From: Paenibacillus sp. AN1007
GTDB lineage: Bacteria > Bacillota > Bacilli > Paenibacillales > Paenibacillaceae
Assembly: GCF_040702995.1 (NCBI RefSeq)
Contig: NZ_CP159992.1
Location: forward strand, 2,133,501 to 2,197,500
DNA: 64,000 bases
Direction of reading: 5' to 3'
Below, in pieces: positions 48,321-56,300 of the stretch (positions are counted from its first letter, which is position 1; each line of letters starts with the position of its first letter). The translations under genes and the position numbers were made by a program. The notes under the pieces are model-generated. The model was not told the origin of the DNA. It worked only from the letters and a program-made list of their open reading frames with translations, and did no database searches.

Positions 48321-48805
48321 GTAAACGACCTTTATTTGTAATTACAGGTGCGAGCGGTACTGGAAAAACAACGGTATCATCGCATGTTCGCCAGCTTTTG
48401 CCTGAATTTGACGTCTTTGATATGGATATCATCGATAACGTAGATTGGCAGATTGCCAAGGAGAACTGGCTGCGCGTTGCTTACAGCATATCATTAAGCG
48501 GGAGAGGTACTATTTTATGCGGCACAATGGTACCTGAAAATATTGCATCCTCCAAATATATTGATCAATTCGATCAGATTCACTACGTGAACCTGCACTG
48601 TGATGATCACGTACGCGAGGCCCGGTTACAAGCAAGAGGTTGGAACGAAGATGCGATTGAGGACCACCGTAACTTTGCGAACTGGCTGCTGCAGCATGCG
48701 GATACCGCCTTTAATCCGGCCATGCCGACAATCGATACAACGGATCTGTCTTCCGAAGAGGCGGCAAAACAAATCGAGCGGTGGGTTAGACAGAACTGGA
48801 AGTGA
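48317..48805 (+). CDS. P-loop nucleoside/small-molecule kinase-like ATPase
   Basis: 162 residues. Walker A is FVITGASGTGKTTVSSH, with a downstream FDVFDMDIID acidic motif and a LID-like REARLQARGW segment. This is the small P-loop kinase (AAA_33/shikimate-kinase-like) group; the substrate is unknown. Its start overlaps the previous stop codon (ATGA). Confidence 0.85.
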   Translation: MSKRPLFVITGASGTGKTTVSSHVRQLLPEFDVFDMDIIDNVDWQIAKENWLRVAYSISLSGRGTILCGTMVPENIASSKYIDQFDQIHYVNLHCDDHVREARLQARGWNEDAIEDHRNFANWLLQHADTAFNPAMPTIDTTDLSSEEAAKQIERWVRQNWK

Positions 48806-48882
48806 GCTGTATGTGGGAAACTTATAATCTTTGGGAAAAAGTAAAAAAAAGTGAACCGTATAGATGGAGGTAGGAGGCTCTG

Positions 48883-49437
48883 ATGTTACCCTTTCAAGTG
48901 AATGATTCAATTGAGTTAAAATTAATTCAATCTCAAGATCGAGATGAGTTATATGCCTTAATTGATAAGAACAGAGCAGTTTTAAGAGAGTGGCTGCTTT
49001 GGGTTGATCGCCGGCAATCTCCTGACGATTTAGACGCTGTCATACAAGTCTGGTCACGTAATTACGAAGAGAGAAATGGTTTTGACGCGGGAGTCTGGTT
49101 CAATAAAACATTGGTTGGCATGTTGGGTTTACACTACATAGATTGGAAAAATAAAGCGACAAGCATTGGATACTTTTTATCGGAATCCGCACAAGGAAAA
49201 GGAATCATTACGACTTCCATTGAGAAATTGATTCCGTATTTGTTTAACGATCTGAAGTTAAATCGAATTATCATCCAATGTGCAGAGAGTAACATCAAAA
49301 GCAGAGCCATACCAGAGAAGATCGGATTTATAAGCGAAGGTACGTCCAGACAGGCTCAGTGGTTATACGATCACTATGAAAACATTGTGACGTACAGCTT
49401 GTTGTCCAGTGACTGGCAGGAAGGAATTTCGAGATGA
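48883..49437 (+). CDS. RimJ/RimL-family N-acetyltransferase (YdaF-like)
   Basis: 184 residues, full length. ALIDKNRAVLREWLLWVD, then FLSESAQGKGIITTSIEKL, NRIIIQCAESNIKSRAIPEKIGF (given in two overlapping parts of the family pattern) and QAQWLYDHYENIVTYSLL match YdaF/RimL acetyltransferases, which modify ribosomal or other N-terminal amines. GGAGG is 5 bases before ATG. Its stop overlaps the start of the next gene. Confidence 0.9.
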   Translation: MLPFQVNDSIELKLIQSQDRDELYALIDKNRAVLREWLLWVDRRQSPDDLDAVIQVWSRNYEERNGFDAGVWFNKTLVGMLGLHYIDWKNKATSIGYFLSESAQGKGIITTSIEKLIPYLFNDLKLNRIIIQCAESNIKSRAIPEKIGFISEGTSRQAQWLYDHYENIVTYSLLSSDWQEGISR

Positions 49438-50045
49438 TACTTAATATTGTGCTGTGGCTGGTCATCATCTGGTTAATTTATCACTATTTTAGCATTCCGA
49501 AGAAAGATTACATCAACAGCGTGAATACACCTGCTTCATTTTTCATTACGTCTCCAAACAGGACCGAGGTACAAAAAAATGTGGAATGTGCTGCCTTTTC
49601 CAGTGCGTTTGTATTGAGGCATTTTGGCATCGAGTCAGATGGCAATCAGCTGTATCGAACGTATCCGCGAAAACTATTGGATGGCACCTTTTATCCCAAA
49701 GCGATCACTGTTTTTTTCAAAAAGCTGGGGTACCCGGCTGCGTATCTGCGCGGTGATGTACATACGTTAAGAAAGCAGATCAGCCGCGGTGTGCCTGTCA
49801 TTCTATTTATCAAGGTCCATCCGGATAAGAGATTTCAGCACTTTGTGCCGGTCGTGGGATATGATGAAACTCATTTTTATCTGGCCGAGTCCCTGGATTT
49901 CAAGCGCAATTGTGACGAAGCACATTACAACCGAAAGATTAGCGTAAGCGAGCTGGAGTCATTGTGGAAAACATGGCTTCCTTTCAGTCGAAACTCCTAT
50001 ATGGTTATTGAGCCTAAACCTGATTCTCTAGGTCAATCTGCGTAA
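49434..50045 (+). CDS. Membrane-anchored C39-like peptidase family protein
   Basis: 203 residues. One N-terminal membrane helix (ILNIVLWLVIIWLIYHYF), then a papain-like C39-type domain: the Cys in NVECAAFSSAFVLRHFGI, the His in RFQHFVPVVGYDETHFYL and an Asp in the AESLDF position. The protein should sit in the membrane with the domain outside or inside depending on topology; there is no ABC part, so it is not a bacteriocin exporter itself. It overlaps the RimL gene by four bases. Confidence 0.8.
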   Translation: MILNIVLWLVIIWLIYHYFSIPKKDYINSVNTPASFFITSPNRTEVQKNVECAAFSSAFVLRHFGIESDGNQLYRTYPRKLLDGTFYPKAITVFFKKLGYPAAYLRGDVHTLRKQISRGVPVILFIKVHPDKRFQHFVPVVGYDETHFYLAESLDFKRNCDEAHYNRKISVSELESLWKTWLPFSRNSYMVIEPKPDSLGQSA

Positions 50046-50213
50046 AGAGACTCCTTAAAGAATCAACATGAAGAATCGTTAAAGGCTCGCCTTCTTCAAT
50101 AAACGATGTAAATATTTCAGCAGGTTAACAAGTTCTGTGTTCGTCTGCATATACATTACAGAAGACGGGTCAAGACTCCGGCTGTCCGAAGTGTATGAAC
50201 GGAGGGGAGAGAC

Positions 50214-50606
50214 ATGGGCATTGAATCATCCTGGATGTTTGATTTGTTTGGAACCGTCTTTCCGGTGGCATTTGTCCTGATTCTGGGTATCGTGCTGTTA
50301 TCAATGGGGAAAGAAGTATGGAGGTGGGGGCGCAACAATGCAGAGCCTCTGCTGACCGTACACTCACGAATTACCAGCAGACGGGTAAAGGTGAGTCAGT
50401 CAGATTCCAGTAGTGCGGCTGCCGCACGATCATTGTATTATGTCACCTTTGAAGTGGAGAGCGGCGATCGGTTGGAATTCAAAGTAAATGGTGAAGAGTA
50501 CGGCATGTGCGCAGAGGGAGATGAAGGACGGCTATCGTTCAAGGGAACCCGGTATATTGGATTTGAACGAACCAATCGTCTGTATACCGAACGTCTGCGT
50601 GGTTAA
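50214..50606 (+). CDS. DUF2500 domain membrane protein
   Basis: 130 residues. One membrane helix (TVFPVAFVLILGIVLLSMG), then the cytoplasmic or external domain RITSRRVKVSQ...YYVTFEVESGDRLEFKVNGEEYG...GRLSFKGTRYIGFER typical of DUF2500. Function unknown. GGAGGGGAG lies before ATG. It has its own terminator. Confidence 0.88.
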   Translation: MGIESSWMFDLFGTVFPVAFVLILGIVLLSMGKEVWRWGRNNAEPLLTVHSRITSRRVKVSQSDSSSAAAARSLYYVTFEVESGDRLEFKVNGEEYGMCAEGDEGRLSFKGTRYIGFERTNRLYTERLRG

Positions 50607-50611
50607 ACGTG

Positions 50612-50647
50612 GAACAGCTTACGTCCAAGTGGCGTGAGCTTTTTTTG
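50612..50647 (+). terminator. Intrinsic terminator
   Basis: AGCTTACG...CGTGAGCT followed by seven T. Confidence 0.8.
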
Positions 50648-50847
50648 TGAGCTAATAATCAAATATCACAGGCTCGCCTTCATTGTTGGTCAAGACTGAA
50701 TTAAACCGACATATGGGCTTCTTCTGCCCAATTAGTCTGTTTCTTACTAAAAATCCGCTAGGTTTTTAATTGAAATGGTTGTTCGTCCACGCATCTGTTC
50801 ATCTCTATACGTACGTTAAACTATGTCTATAGGGAGGTGTCCATACG

Positions 50848-51954
50848 GTGAGTCATTCAGAAATGAAGAAACGTTGGAAGAAAAAAAGGGGAATGGTCTA
50901 CCCTTGTAAAGTCAAATGTAAAGCCAAAAAAAATGGGCGCAGAACGAAGATTATCAGAAAAATGGTGCAGGTAAAATGCCCTCCGCCTGAAGTGAATATT
51001 TCGACGCCTACTGTTATTGGGCCAACAGGGGCGCAAGGCCTTCAGGGTATACCGGGAATTCAAGGTATTCAGGGGAATCGTGGTACTCAGGGGGCAACCG
51101 GCCCAACCGGACCTGCAGGTGGCCCACCTGGACCACAAGGTCCGCAAGGACAGCCTGGTCCTGCCGGCGCGGTTGGTGCCCAAGGTCCTGTAGGGCCTGC
51201 TGGTCCTGCAGGGGCACAAGGGATTCCGGGAGAAGCTGGCAGTGTGGGGCCTCAAGGCCCGCAAGGGAATCCAGGACCCGCTGGTGCAATCGGACCCCAA
51301 GGTGTCCCAGGTCCAACTGGGGCGACAGGGGCAGCAGGTCCAACTGGAGCGACAGGTGCCGCCGGTGCCGCAGGAGCAGCAGGTCCAACTGGAGCGACAG
51401 GTGCCATAGGTGCTGCAGGAGCAGCAGGTCCAACTGGAGCGACAGGTGCCGCCGGTGCCGTAGGAGCAGTAGGTCCAACTGGAGCGACAGGTGTCGCCGG
51501 TGCCACTGGAGCAACCGGAGCAACCGGGGGTGTGCTGGGCTTTGCAGACTTTTTTGCACTGATGCCACCTGACAATGCGACCACAGTTGCCCCGGGTACG
51601 GATGTTAGCTTTCCACAGGATGGCCCTACAAGTGGAACTACAATTGCACGCACAGGTGTCAGCTCATTCAACTTGGCAGCGATTGGTACGTACCAGATTT
51701 TATTCCAAGTAAGCATTGATGAAGCGGGTCAGCTAATTCTAACGCTCAATGGAGCAGACTTGGCTGCTACTGTCGTCGGGAGAGCAACGGGAACCTCTCA
51801 GATTGTCGGTATCGCTCTGGTACAGACCACCGTTATTAATTCCATCCTCACCGTGCGAAATCCGGCAGGTAACGCAACTGCATTGACAATTACTCCGTTG
51901 GCAGGCGGAACCAGACCTGTATCGGCGCATCTGGTCATCACCCAATTGGCATAA
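50848..51954 (+). CDS. BclA-like collagen-repeat surface/exosporium protein
   Basis: 368 residues. A strongly basic N-terminus (KKRWKKKRG ... [12 protein letters not shown]), about 55 Gly-X-Y triplets from residue 57 to 226 (GPTGATG, GPQGPQG), then a ~140-residue C-terminal domain ([19 protein letters not shown] ... [13 protein letters not shown]) of the C1q/TNF-like trimerising type seen in BclA. Such proteins form hair-like filaments on spores or cells. GTG start after GGGAGG. There is no signal peptide, as for exosporium proteins. Confidence 0.88.
   Translation: MSHSEMKKRWKKKRGMVYPCKVKCKAKKNGRRTKIIRKMVQVKCPPPEVNISTPTVIGPTGAQGLQGIPGIQGIQGNRGTQGATGPTGPAGGPPGPQGPQGQPGPAGAVGAQGPVGPAGPAGAQGIPGEAGSVGPQGPQGNPGPAGAIGPQGVPGPTGATGAAGPTGATGAAGAAGAAGPTGATGAIGAAGAAGPTGATGAAGAVGAVGPTGATGVAGATGATGATGGVLGFADFFALMPPDNATTVAPGTDVSFPQDGPTSGTTIARTGVSSFNLAAIGTYQILFQVSIDEAGQLILTLNGADLAATVVGRATGTSQIVGIALVQTTVINSILTVRNPAGNATALTITPLAGGTRPVSAHLVITQLA
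51337..51516 (+). repeat. 45-bp tandem repeat within collagen region (4 copies)
   Basis: Each unit starts GGTCCAACTGGAGCGACAGG and ends with GGAGCAGCA or a close variant. The four units differ at only a few bases, encoding 15-residue GPTGATGA(A/I)GAAGAA blocks. Copy number is likely to vary between strains. Confidence 0.85.
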
Positions 51955-52013
51955 TTAAACGAATACATGCTGCCAATCCAGCGAGGTTTCCAAATCTCTG
52001 TGCTTCACATCGA

Positions 52014-52045
52014 ACAGCTTGCGCCTGATGACGCGAGCTTTTTTC
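52014..52045 (+). terminator. Intrinsic terminator
   Basis: AGCTTGCG...CGCGAGCT followed by T-run, past the collagen gene. Confidence 0.75.
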
Positions 52046-52204
52046 CATCGTTTGCGGGACAAGCGTTTCTTAAGGGGGAGATCGTGTTTGTATATAGGTA
52101 TGGGGCAATGGAAATCCATGAATAATGTAATAAACTATAGTCATAACCAGACTGAACAAACCAATATATCAAACACAGAGATCATACCAGAGGAGGAAAC
52201 CACG

Positions 52205-52954
52205 ATGTCATTTACAGATCAGGTTGTTGTTGTAACGGGTGCTGCACAGGGGATCGGTCGAAGTGTTGCTGAAGCATACGCAGTCGCCGGTGCGAAAGTT
52301 GTGCTTGCCGATGTCCAGGAAGCCGAGGGGGCAGCGGCGGCGGCTTCAATACGCAATGAAGGCGGTGAAGCCATCTTTGTACATTGTGATGTGCGGAAGG
52401 AGCAGGATATTCTGCAGTTATTTGATATCGCAGTCAAAGAATTCAAGCAGATTAACGTATTGGTAAATAATGCTGGCGTGTCCAGATGGAAGTCGCCCTA
52501 TGAGCTGTCCGTGGATGAATGGGACGATGTGCTCCATACCAACGTGAGAAGCTGTTTTCTGGCAAGTCGGGAGGCGGCCCGGTATATGAAAAAAAATGAA
52601 CATGGCGGCGCCATCGTAAATATGGCTTCTACTCGTGCACTGATGTCTGAGCCGGATAGCGAGGCATATGCCGCCTCCAAAGGTGCAATTACTGCCCTGA
52701 CTCATGCTATGGCAGTCTCACTTGGCAAAGACCAAATTCGGGTCAATTGTATCAGTCCCGGCTGGATTGAGACCGGAGATGTGTCCAAACTCAAAGCTGA
52801 AGACCATGCGCAGCATCCATCCGGCCGGGTTGGCGTGCCATCGGATATATCAAGAGCCTGTCTGTATTTGTCCGACCCTGCTAATACATTTGTCACTGGG
52901 ACTAATCTCGTAATTGACGGCGGCATGACCCGAAAAATGATATATGAGGACTAG
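52205..52954 (+). CDS. SDR-family oxidoreductase
   Basis: 249 residues. Rossmann TGAAQGIGRS, NNAGVSRWKSP, catalytic YAASKGAI and C-terminal VTGTNLVIDGGMTRKM define a classical SDR. ATG 52205 has GAGGAGG 6 bases upstream; the frame is open to 52019 but that part is not conserved-looking and lacks an SD. The substrate is unknown. It is followed by a strong terminator. Confidence 0.9.
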   Translation: MSFTDQVVVVTGAAQGIGRSVAEAYAVAGAKVVLADVQEAEGAAAAASIRNEGGEAIFVHCDVRKEQDILQLFDIAVKEFKQINVLVNNAGVSRWKSPYELSVDEWDDVLHTNVRSCFLASREAARYMKKNEHGGAIVNMASTRALMSEPDSEAYAASKGAITALTHAMAVSLGKDQIRVNCISPGWIETGDVSKLKAEDHAQHPSGRVGVPSDISRACLYLSDPANTFVTGTNLVIDGGMTRKMIYED

Positions 52955-53005
52955 AACCGGGACGTTGACCCGAAGCAGCTCTAGCGAGATTCCTCGGAAG
53001 TGAAA

Positions 53006-53041
53006 TAAGCCCAAGTTAAGCACTTGGGCTTATTTGTTTTT
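53006..53041 (+). terminator. Intrinsic terminator
   Basis: AAGCCCAAGT...ACTTGGGCTT then TATTTGTTTTT. Confidence 0.88.
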
Positions 53042-53099
53042 GATAAGTCGGTTGCTATAATGAATGTGATTTTACAACAGAACAGAATGGAGGGAGTAT

Positions 53100-54860
53100 A
53101 TGTTCGGGAAAACATCCCGGAAGGTATTTTGGCTGTTATTACTGATCGGAGGAATGATAATGATCGGGATCAAGTCACCTGCTCAAGCTGATGACGTGGA
53201 TATACGGGCAGCCTGGGTATGGCAGGCACAGTCTGTTAAGAGTGCAGGAGATGAGCTGCTGACAAATGCGGCTGAACATAAGATTAACCGGCTGTATGTG
53301 AACGTAGACATGACAATATCCAAAGAGGTATACCGGACTTTTATTGCCAAAGCGAGTCGTGAAGGAATTGCGATTGAGGCACTGGGCGGTGATCCTTCCT
53401 GGGGTGTCGAAGGCCGTGAAGGTCCTATGCTTCGATTAGTTTCATGGGTAAAAGATTATAATCAGGCGGTGGAGCCGGAAGAACGGTTCGATGCAGTCCA
53501 CCTGGATGTCAAACCATACGTGCTTCCTGCATGGAAGGAAGACGCTAAACCTTTGGTGCAGTCCTGGATCAGCAATATGAAGCTGGTATTGGATCAGTCC
53601 AAGCAGGAAGGTGGAATAGCTGTGCATGTCGATTTGCCTTTCTGGCTTGATTCTTACACAGTCAAGGGCAGCCGAACGGCAGATGATGCAGATAACGAAG
53701 CACTGTCACACTGGTTTATTCGAAACATGGATCATGTGACGCTGCTCGCTTACCGTGATAATGCACAAGGAAGTAACGGAATTATTCGTCTGACGGAACA
53801 GGAAATGCAGTGGGCAGACGCAAGTGGTACTCGTGTTACTGTTGGGGTGAACACCAAGCCGATGCCCGGTGAAGAGTTTACCAGTTTTGCGGGTAAAAGT
53901 TCTTCACAGCTGGAAAGTGCACTGCAGGAGGTTGCTGCTGCATTCCGGGAGCACAAGTCTTATGCCGGTACAGCTGTACATGATCTAACGTATTGGGGAG
54001 AACTGGAGCCAGAAGAACAGCCGATGCCTGAGAAACCTGTGAACCCGCCTGCGAGTTCACCTGGCATTCGCGGCACCTACATCTGGGAGGCTTCGCAGGT
54101 GACGGATGATGGAGGCGACCACATACTGGCCTTCGCCAAGGAACAGCAGATCAATTGGTTATACGTGCGCCTTGATCTGGATCAGCCTTACTCCAGCTAC
54201 CGCAGCTTTGTAAAAAGAGCAAAAGCCCAGGGAATCGAAGTCCATGCGATGGGCGGACATCCAATCTGGGGTAAAAAAGAAAATCGTCCTCGCATCAAAC
54301 GGCTGATTGATTATGTGAAAAACTATAACGCCGAAGTGGAAGCAGATGAGAGGTTTGAGGGTATTCATCTGGATATCGAGCCGTATACACTCCCCGAATG
54401 GCAAGCTAATCGGGATACCCTACTGACCGAGTGGGCGTCGAACATTGCCTATTTCCAGGAGGAGACCAAGAAGGACAGCAGCCTTGAAACCAGTGCGGAT
54501 CTCGCAGTGTGGCTGGATACTTTTCCGCTGCCGGGCAGGGATGTCTCTGTGACTGAATTTATGATTGACACGCTTGATCATGTATCTCTGATGGCATTTC
54601 GCAACACCGCAGAAGGCTCCAACGGAATAGCTGCCGTGGTAAGTCAGGAAATGGAGATCGCAGACCGTCTGGGCAAACCTCTGCTCATTTCTGTGGAAAT
54701 GAAAGAAAACTTTGAAGGCACACATATTTCATTTCATGAAAAAGGAGCTGATGAAATGGAGAGCCAGCTGAGCAGGCTTCCAGATCTGCTCTCCAAGTAT
54801 AAGGCATATAAAGGCAATCTGGTCCATGCTTATGATTACTGGATTGAAGCCAAACGTTAA
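53100..54860 (+). CDS. Secreted protein with two tandem TIM-barrel-like domains
   Basis: 586 residues. Signal peptide (VFWLLLLIGGMIMIGIKSPAQA), then two homologous domains: about 33-310 and 325-586, joined by a Pro-rich linker (EEQPMPEKPVNPPASSP). Each domain repeats RxxWVWQA/YIWEAS, LYV(N/R)xD, YRxF, GIxxxALGG/AMGG, W...VK(D/N)YN, ERFxxxHLD, W...T/DLPFWLD, DHVxLxAxR and SNGI. The pattern recalls GH18/DUF4985-like glycosidases with a catalytic DxE. Domain 2 has HLDIEPY (E427), domain 1 HLDVKPY (K138). Substrate unknown; glycan hydrolysis or binding is inferred. Confidence 0.75.
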   Translation: MFGKTSRKVFWLLLLIGGMIMIGIKSPAQADDVDIRAAWVWQAQSVKSAGDELLTNAAEHKINRLYVNVDMTISKEVYRTFIAKASREGIAIEALGGDPSWGVEGREGPMLRLVSWVKDYNQAVEPEERFDAVHLDVKPYVLPAWKEDAKPLVQSWISNMKLVLDQSKQEGGIAVHVDLPFWLDSYTVKGSRTADDADNEALSHWFIRNMDHVTLLAYRDNAQGSNGIIRLTEQEMQWADASGTRVTVGVNTKPMPGEEFTSFAGKSSSQLESALQEVAAAFREHKSYAGTAVHDLTYWGELEPEEQPMPEKPVNPPASSPGIRGTYIWEASQVTDDGGDHILAFAKEQQINWLYVRLDLDQPYSSYRSFVKRAKAQGIEVHAMGGHPIWGKKENRPRIKRLIDYVKNYNAEVEADERFEGIHLDIEPYTLPEWQANRDTLLTEWASNIAYFQEETKKDSSLETSADLAVWLDTFPLPGRDVSVTEFMIDTLDHVSLMAFRNTAEGSNGIAAVVSQEMEIADRLGKPLLISVEMKENFEGTHISFHEKGADEMESQLSRLPDLLSKYKAYKGNLVHAYDYWIEAKR

Positions 54861-54937
54861 CGGATTTTAGGAATATAGAACACGCAGCTGGGATCGCGAT
54901 GTGATCAAAAGAGGCTCAAAAAGAGGTTGATGAAATC

Positions 54938-54977
54938 GCCCGGGACTTCACTTTATGTGAGGTTCCGGGCTTTTTTT
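54938..54977 (+). terminator. Intrinsic terminator
   Basis: GCCCGGGACTTCAC...GTGAGGTTCCGGGC followed by seven T. Confidence 0.9.
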
Positions 54978-55068
54978 ATGGAAAAAATCTGGAATAGTGT
55001 CACCGAATAGGCTCCTGCACAATACGATGTACGGTGATGAACAGCTGCTGTAAAGGAGGGAACAGGCG

Positions 55069-55491
55069 ATGGCAGTAATTAAGACTAACTCGGAAGACGT
55101 CAAGCTCTTGGCGAGACTGATGAGGGCAGAGGCCGAAGGTGATGGAGAGCAGGGCATGCTGCTGGTTGGGAATGTCGGCGTGAATCGTGTGCTGGCGGAC
55201 TGTCTGGATTTTGGCAATATCCGTGACATGAATCGCATGGTCTTTCAGAATCCTGGGGGGTTCGAGTCCACACAGAAGGGATACTTCTATCAGCGGGCAA
55301 GACAATCCGAGATTCGGTTGGCGCAGCGTGTCATTAACGGGGAACGTTTCTGGCCGGCAAGCAACTCGTTATGGTTTTTCAGACCGGTTGGCGACTGCCC
55401 GGCGACGTGGTATAACCAGCCCAATACGGGACGTTTCAAAGCGCATTGTTTCTTTAGCCCGACAGGTGAAGACTGTCCGGACGTCTACTAA
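55069..55491 (+). CDS. cwlJ: Spore cortex-lytic cell wall hydrolase CwlJ
   Basis: 140 residues, without a signal peptide, as is usual for CwlJ. It contains the hydrolase_2/SleB-type domain: LLARLMRAEAEGDGEQGM (catalytic Glu), VGNVGVNRVL, and the CwlJ tail FFRPVGDCPATWYNQPNTGR...CFFSPTGEDC. It degrades spore cortex peptidoglycan during germination. It is followed by gerQ, needed for its localisation in B. subtilis, in the same order. The SD is AAGGAGGG. Confidence 0.93.
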   Translation: MAVIKTNSEDVKLLARLMRAEAEGDGEQGMLLVGNVGVNRVLADCLDFGNIRDMNRMVFQNPGGFESTQKGYFYQRARQSEIRLAQRVINGERFWPASNSLWFFRPVGDCPATWYNQPNTGRFKAHCFFSPTGEDCPDVY

Positions 55492-55529
55492 GGGGTTAAC
55501 AACATTTTTATATTCAGGGAGGAATTATT

Positions 55530-56045
55530 ATGATTAATCAGCCTTATCAACCAACTCAAACTATGGGTCAGCAAGCAAATGCAGTAATGAGTGCACAAGC
55601 GAATTCTCAAGTTCAGGGAACGTCTTACAAAATCGGCAACAGCATGCCGTCGATGTCTCCAACACCAGGCATGGTATCGCCAAGCTCCACCAGTGTACCT
55701 CCGCTGGTATCCAGCGGAAGTCCAATGACACCGACAGGTACAGTGATTTCTACAACAGCTCCGCAATTTGAGCAGTCGTACATCGAGAATATTCTGCGTT
55801 TGAACCTGGGTAAATTCGGTACATTTTACATGACATACGAAGGAAACAAGGAATGGAACGCTCGCATATTCCAAGGCATTATCGAAGCAGCTGGACGTGA
55901 CCACATCATTATCAGTGATCCTAAAACCGGCAGAAGAATTATGCTGCTGATGGTTAACTTCGACTATGCAACGTTTGATGAGCCGCTGCTGTATCAATAT
56001 CCAGGCGTTGTGGGCAACTTCCCGCAAGCACCCAGCAGACTTTAA
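55530..56045 (+). CDS. gerQ: Spore coat protein GerQ
   Basis: 171 residues. A variable Gln/Ser/Pro-rich N-terminus (about 1-80) precedes the conserved C-terminal domain SYIENILRLNLGKFGTFYMT ... GIIEAAGRDHIIISDPKTG ... LLMVNFDYATFDEPL, the GerQ signature. GerQ is a coat protein cross-linked by transglutaminase and needed for CwlJ placement. It lies 38 bases after cwlJ with GGGAGGA. Confidence 0.95.
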   Translation: MINQPYQPTQTMGQQANAVMSAQANSQVQGTSYKIGNSMPSMSPTPGMVSPSSTSVPPLVSSGSPMTPTGTVISTTAPQFEQSYIENILRLNLGKFGTFYMTYEGNKEWNARIFQGIIEAAGRDHIIISDPKTGRRIMLLMVNFDYATFDEPLLYQYPGVVGNFPQAPSRL

Positions 56046-56300
56046 TTGGTTAAGAATTTCCCATGTTATCTGACATAAGGCCTGCCGGCCAACACATACG
56101 GTAATCCGGGCTGTCCTGAATGCAGTGGAATTTGCAGACAGGGCAGCTTTTGCAATATATATTAGAAACTAAAGTAAAGTCGAAAATAAAAGTAACCTGA
56201 ACAAGAATTTACGGCACTTACATATGAAAAAGAAAAAAAGGTGAGCGTCAGCTCAAACAGATCAGACAGCTGAAGATGACAGAAGAAAGGAGTCACGGAG

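Noticed and set aside
51014..51716. Long minus-strand open frames opposite the collagen gene
   Set aside because: They are shadows of the Gly-X-Y repeats (repetitive Leu/Ala/Pro translations) without plausible starts.
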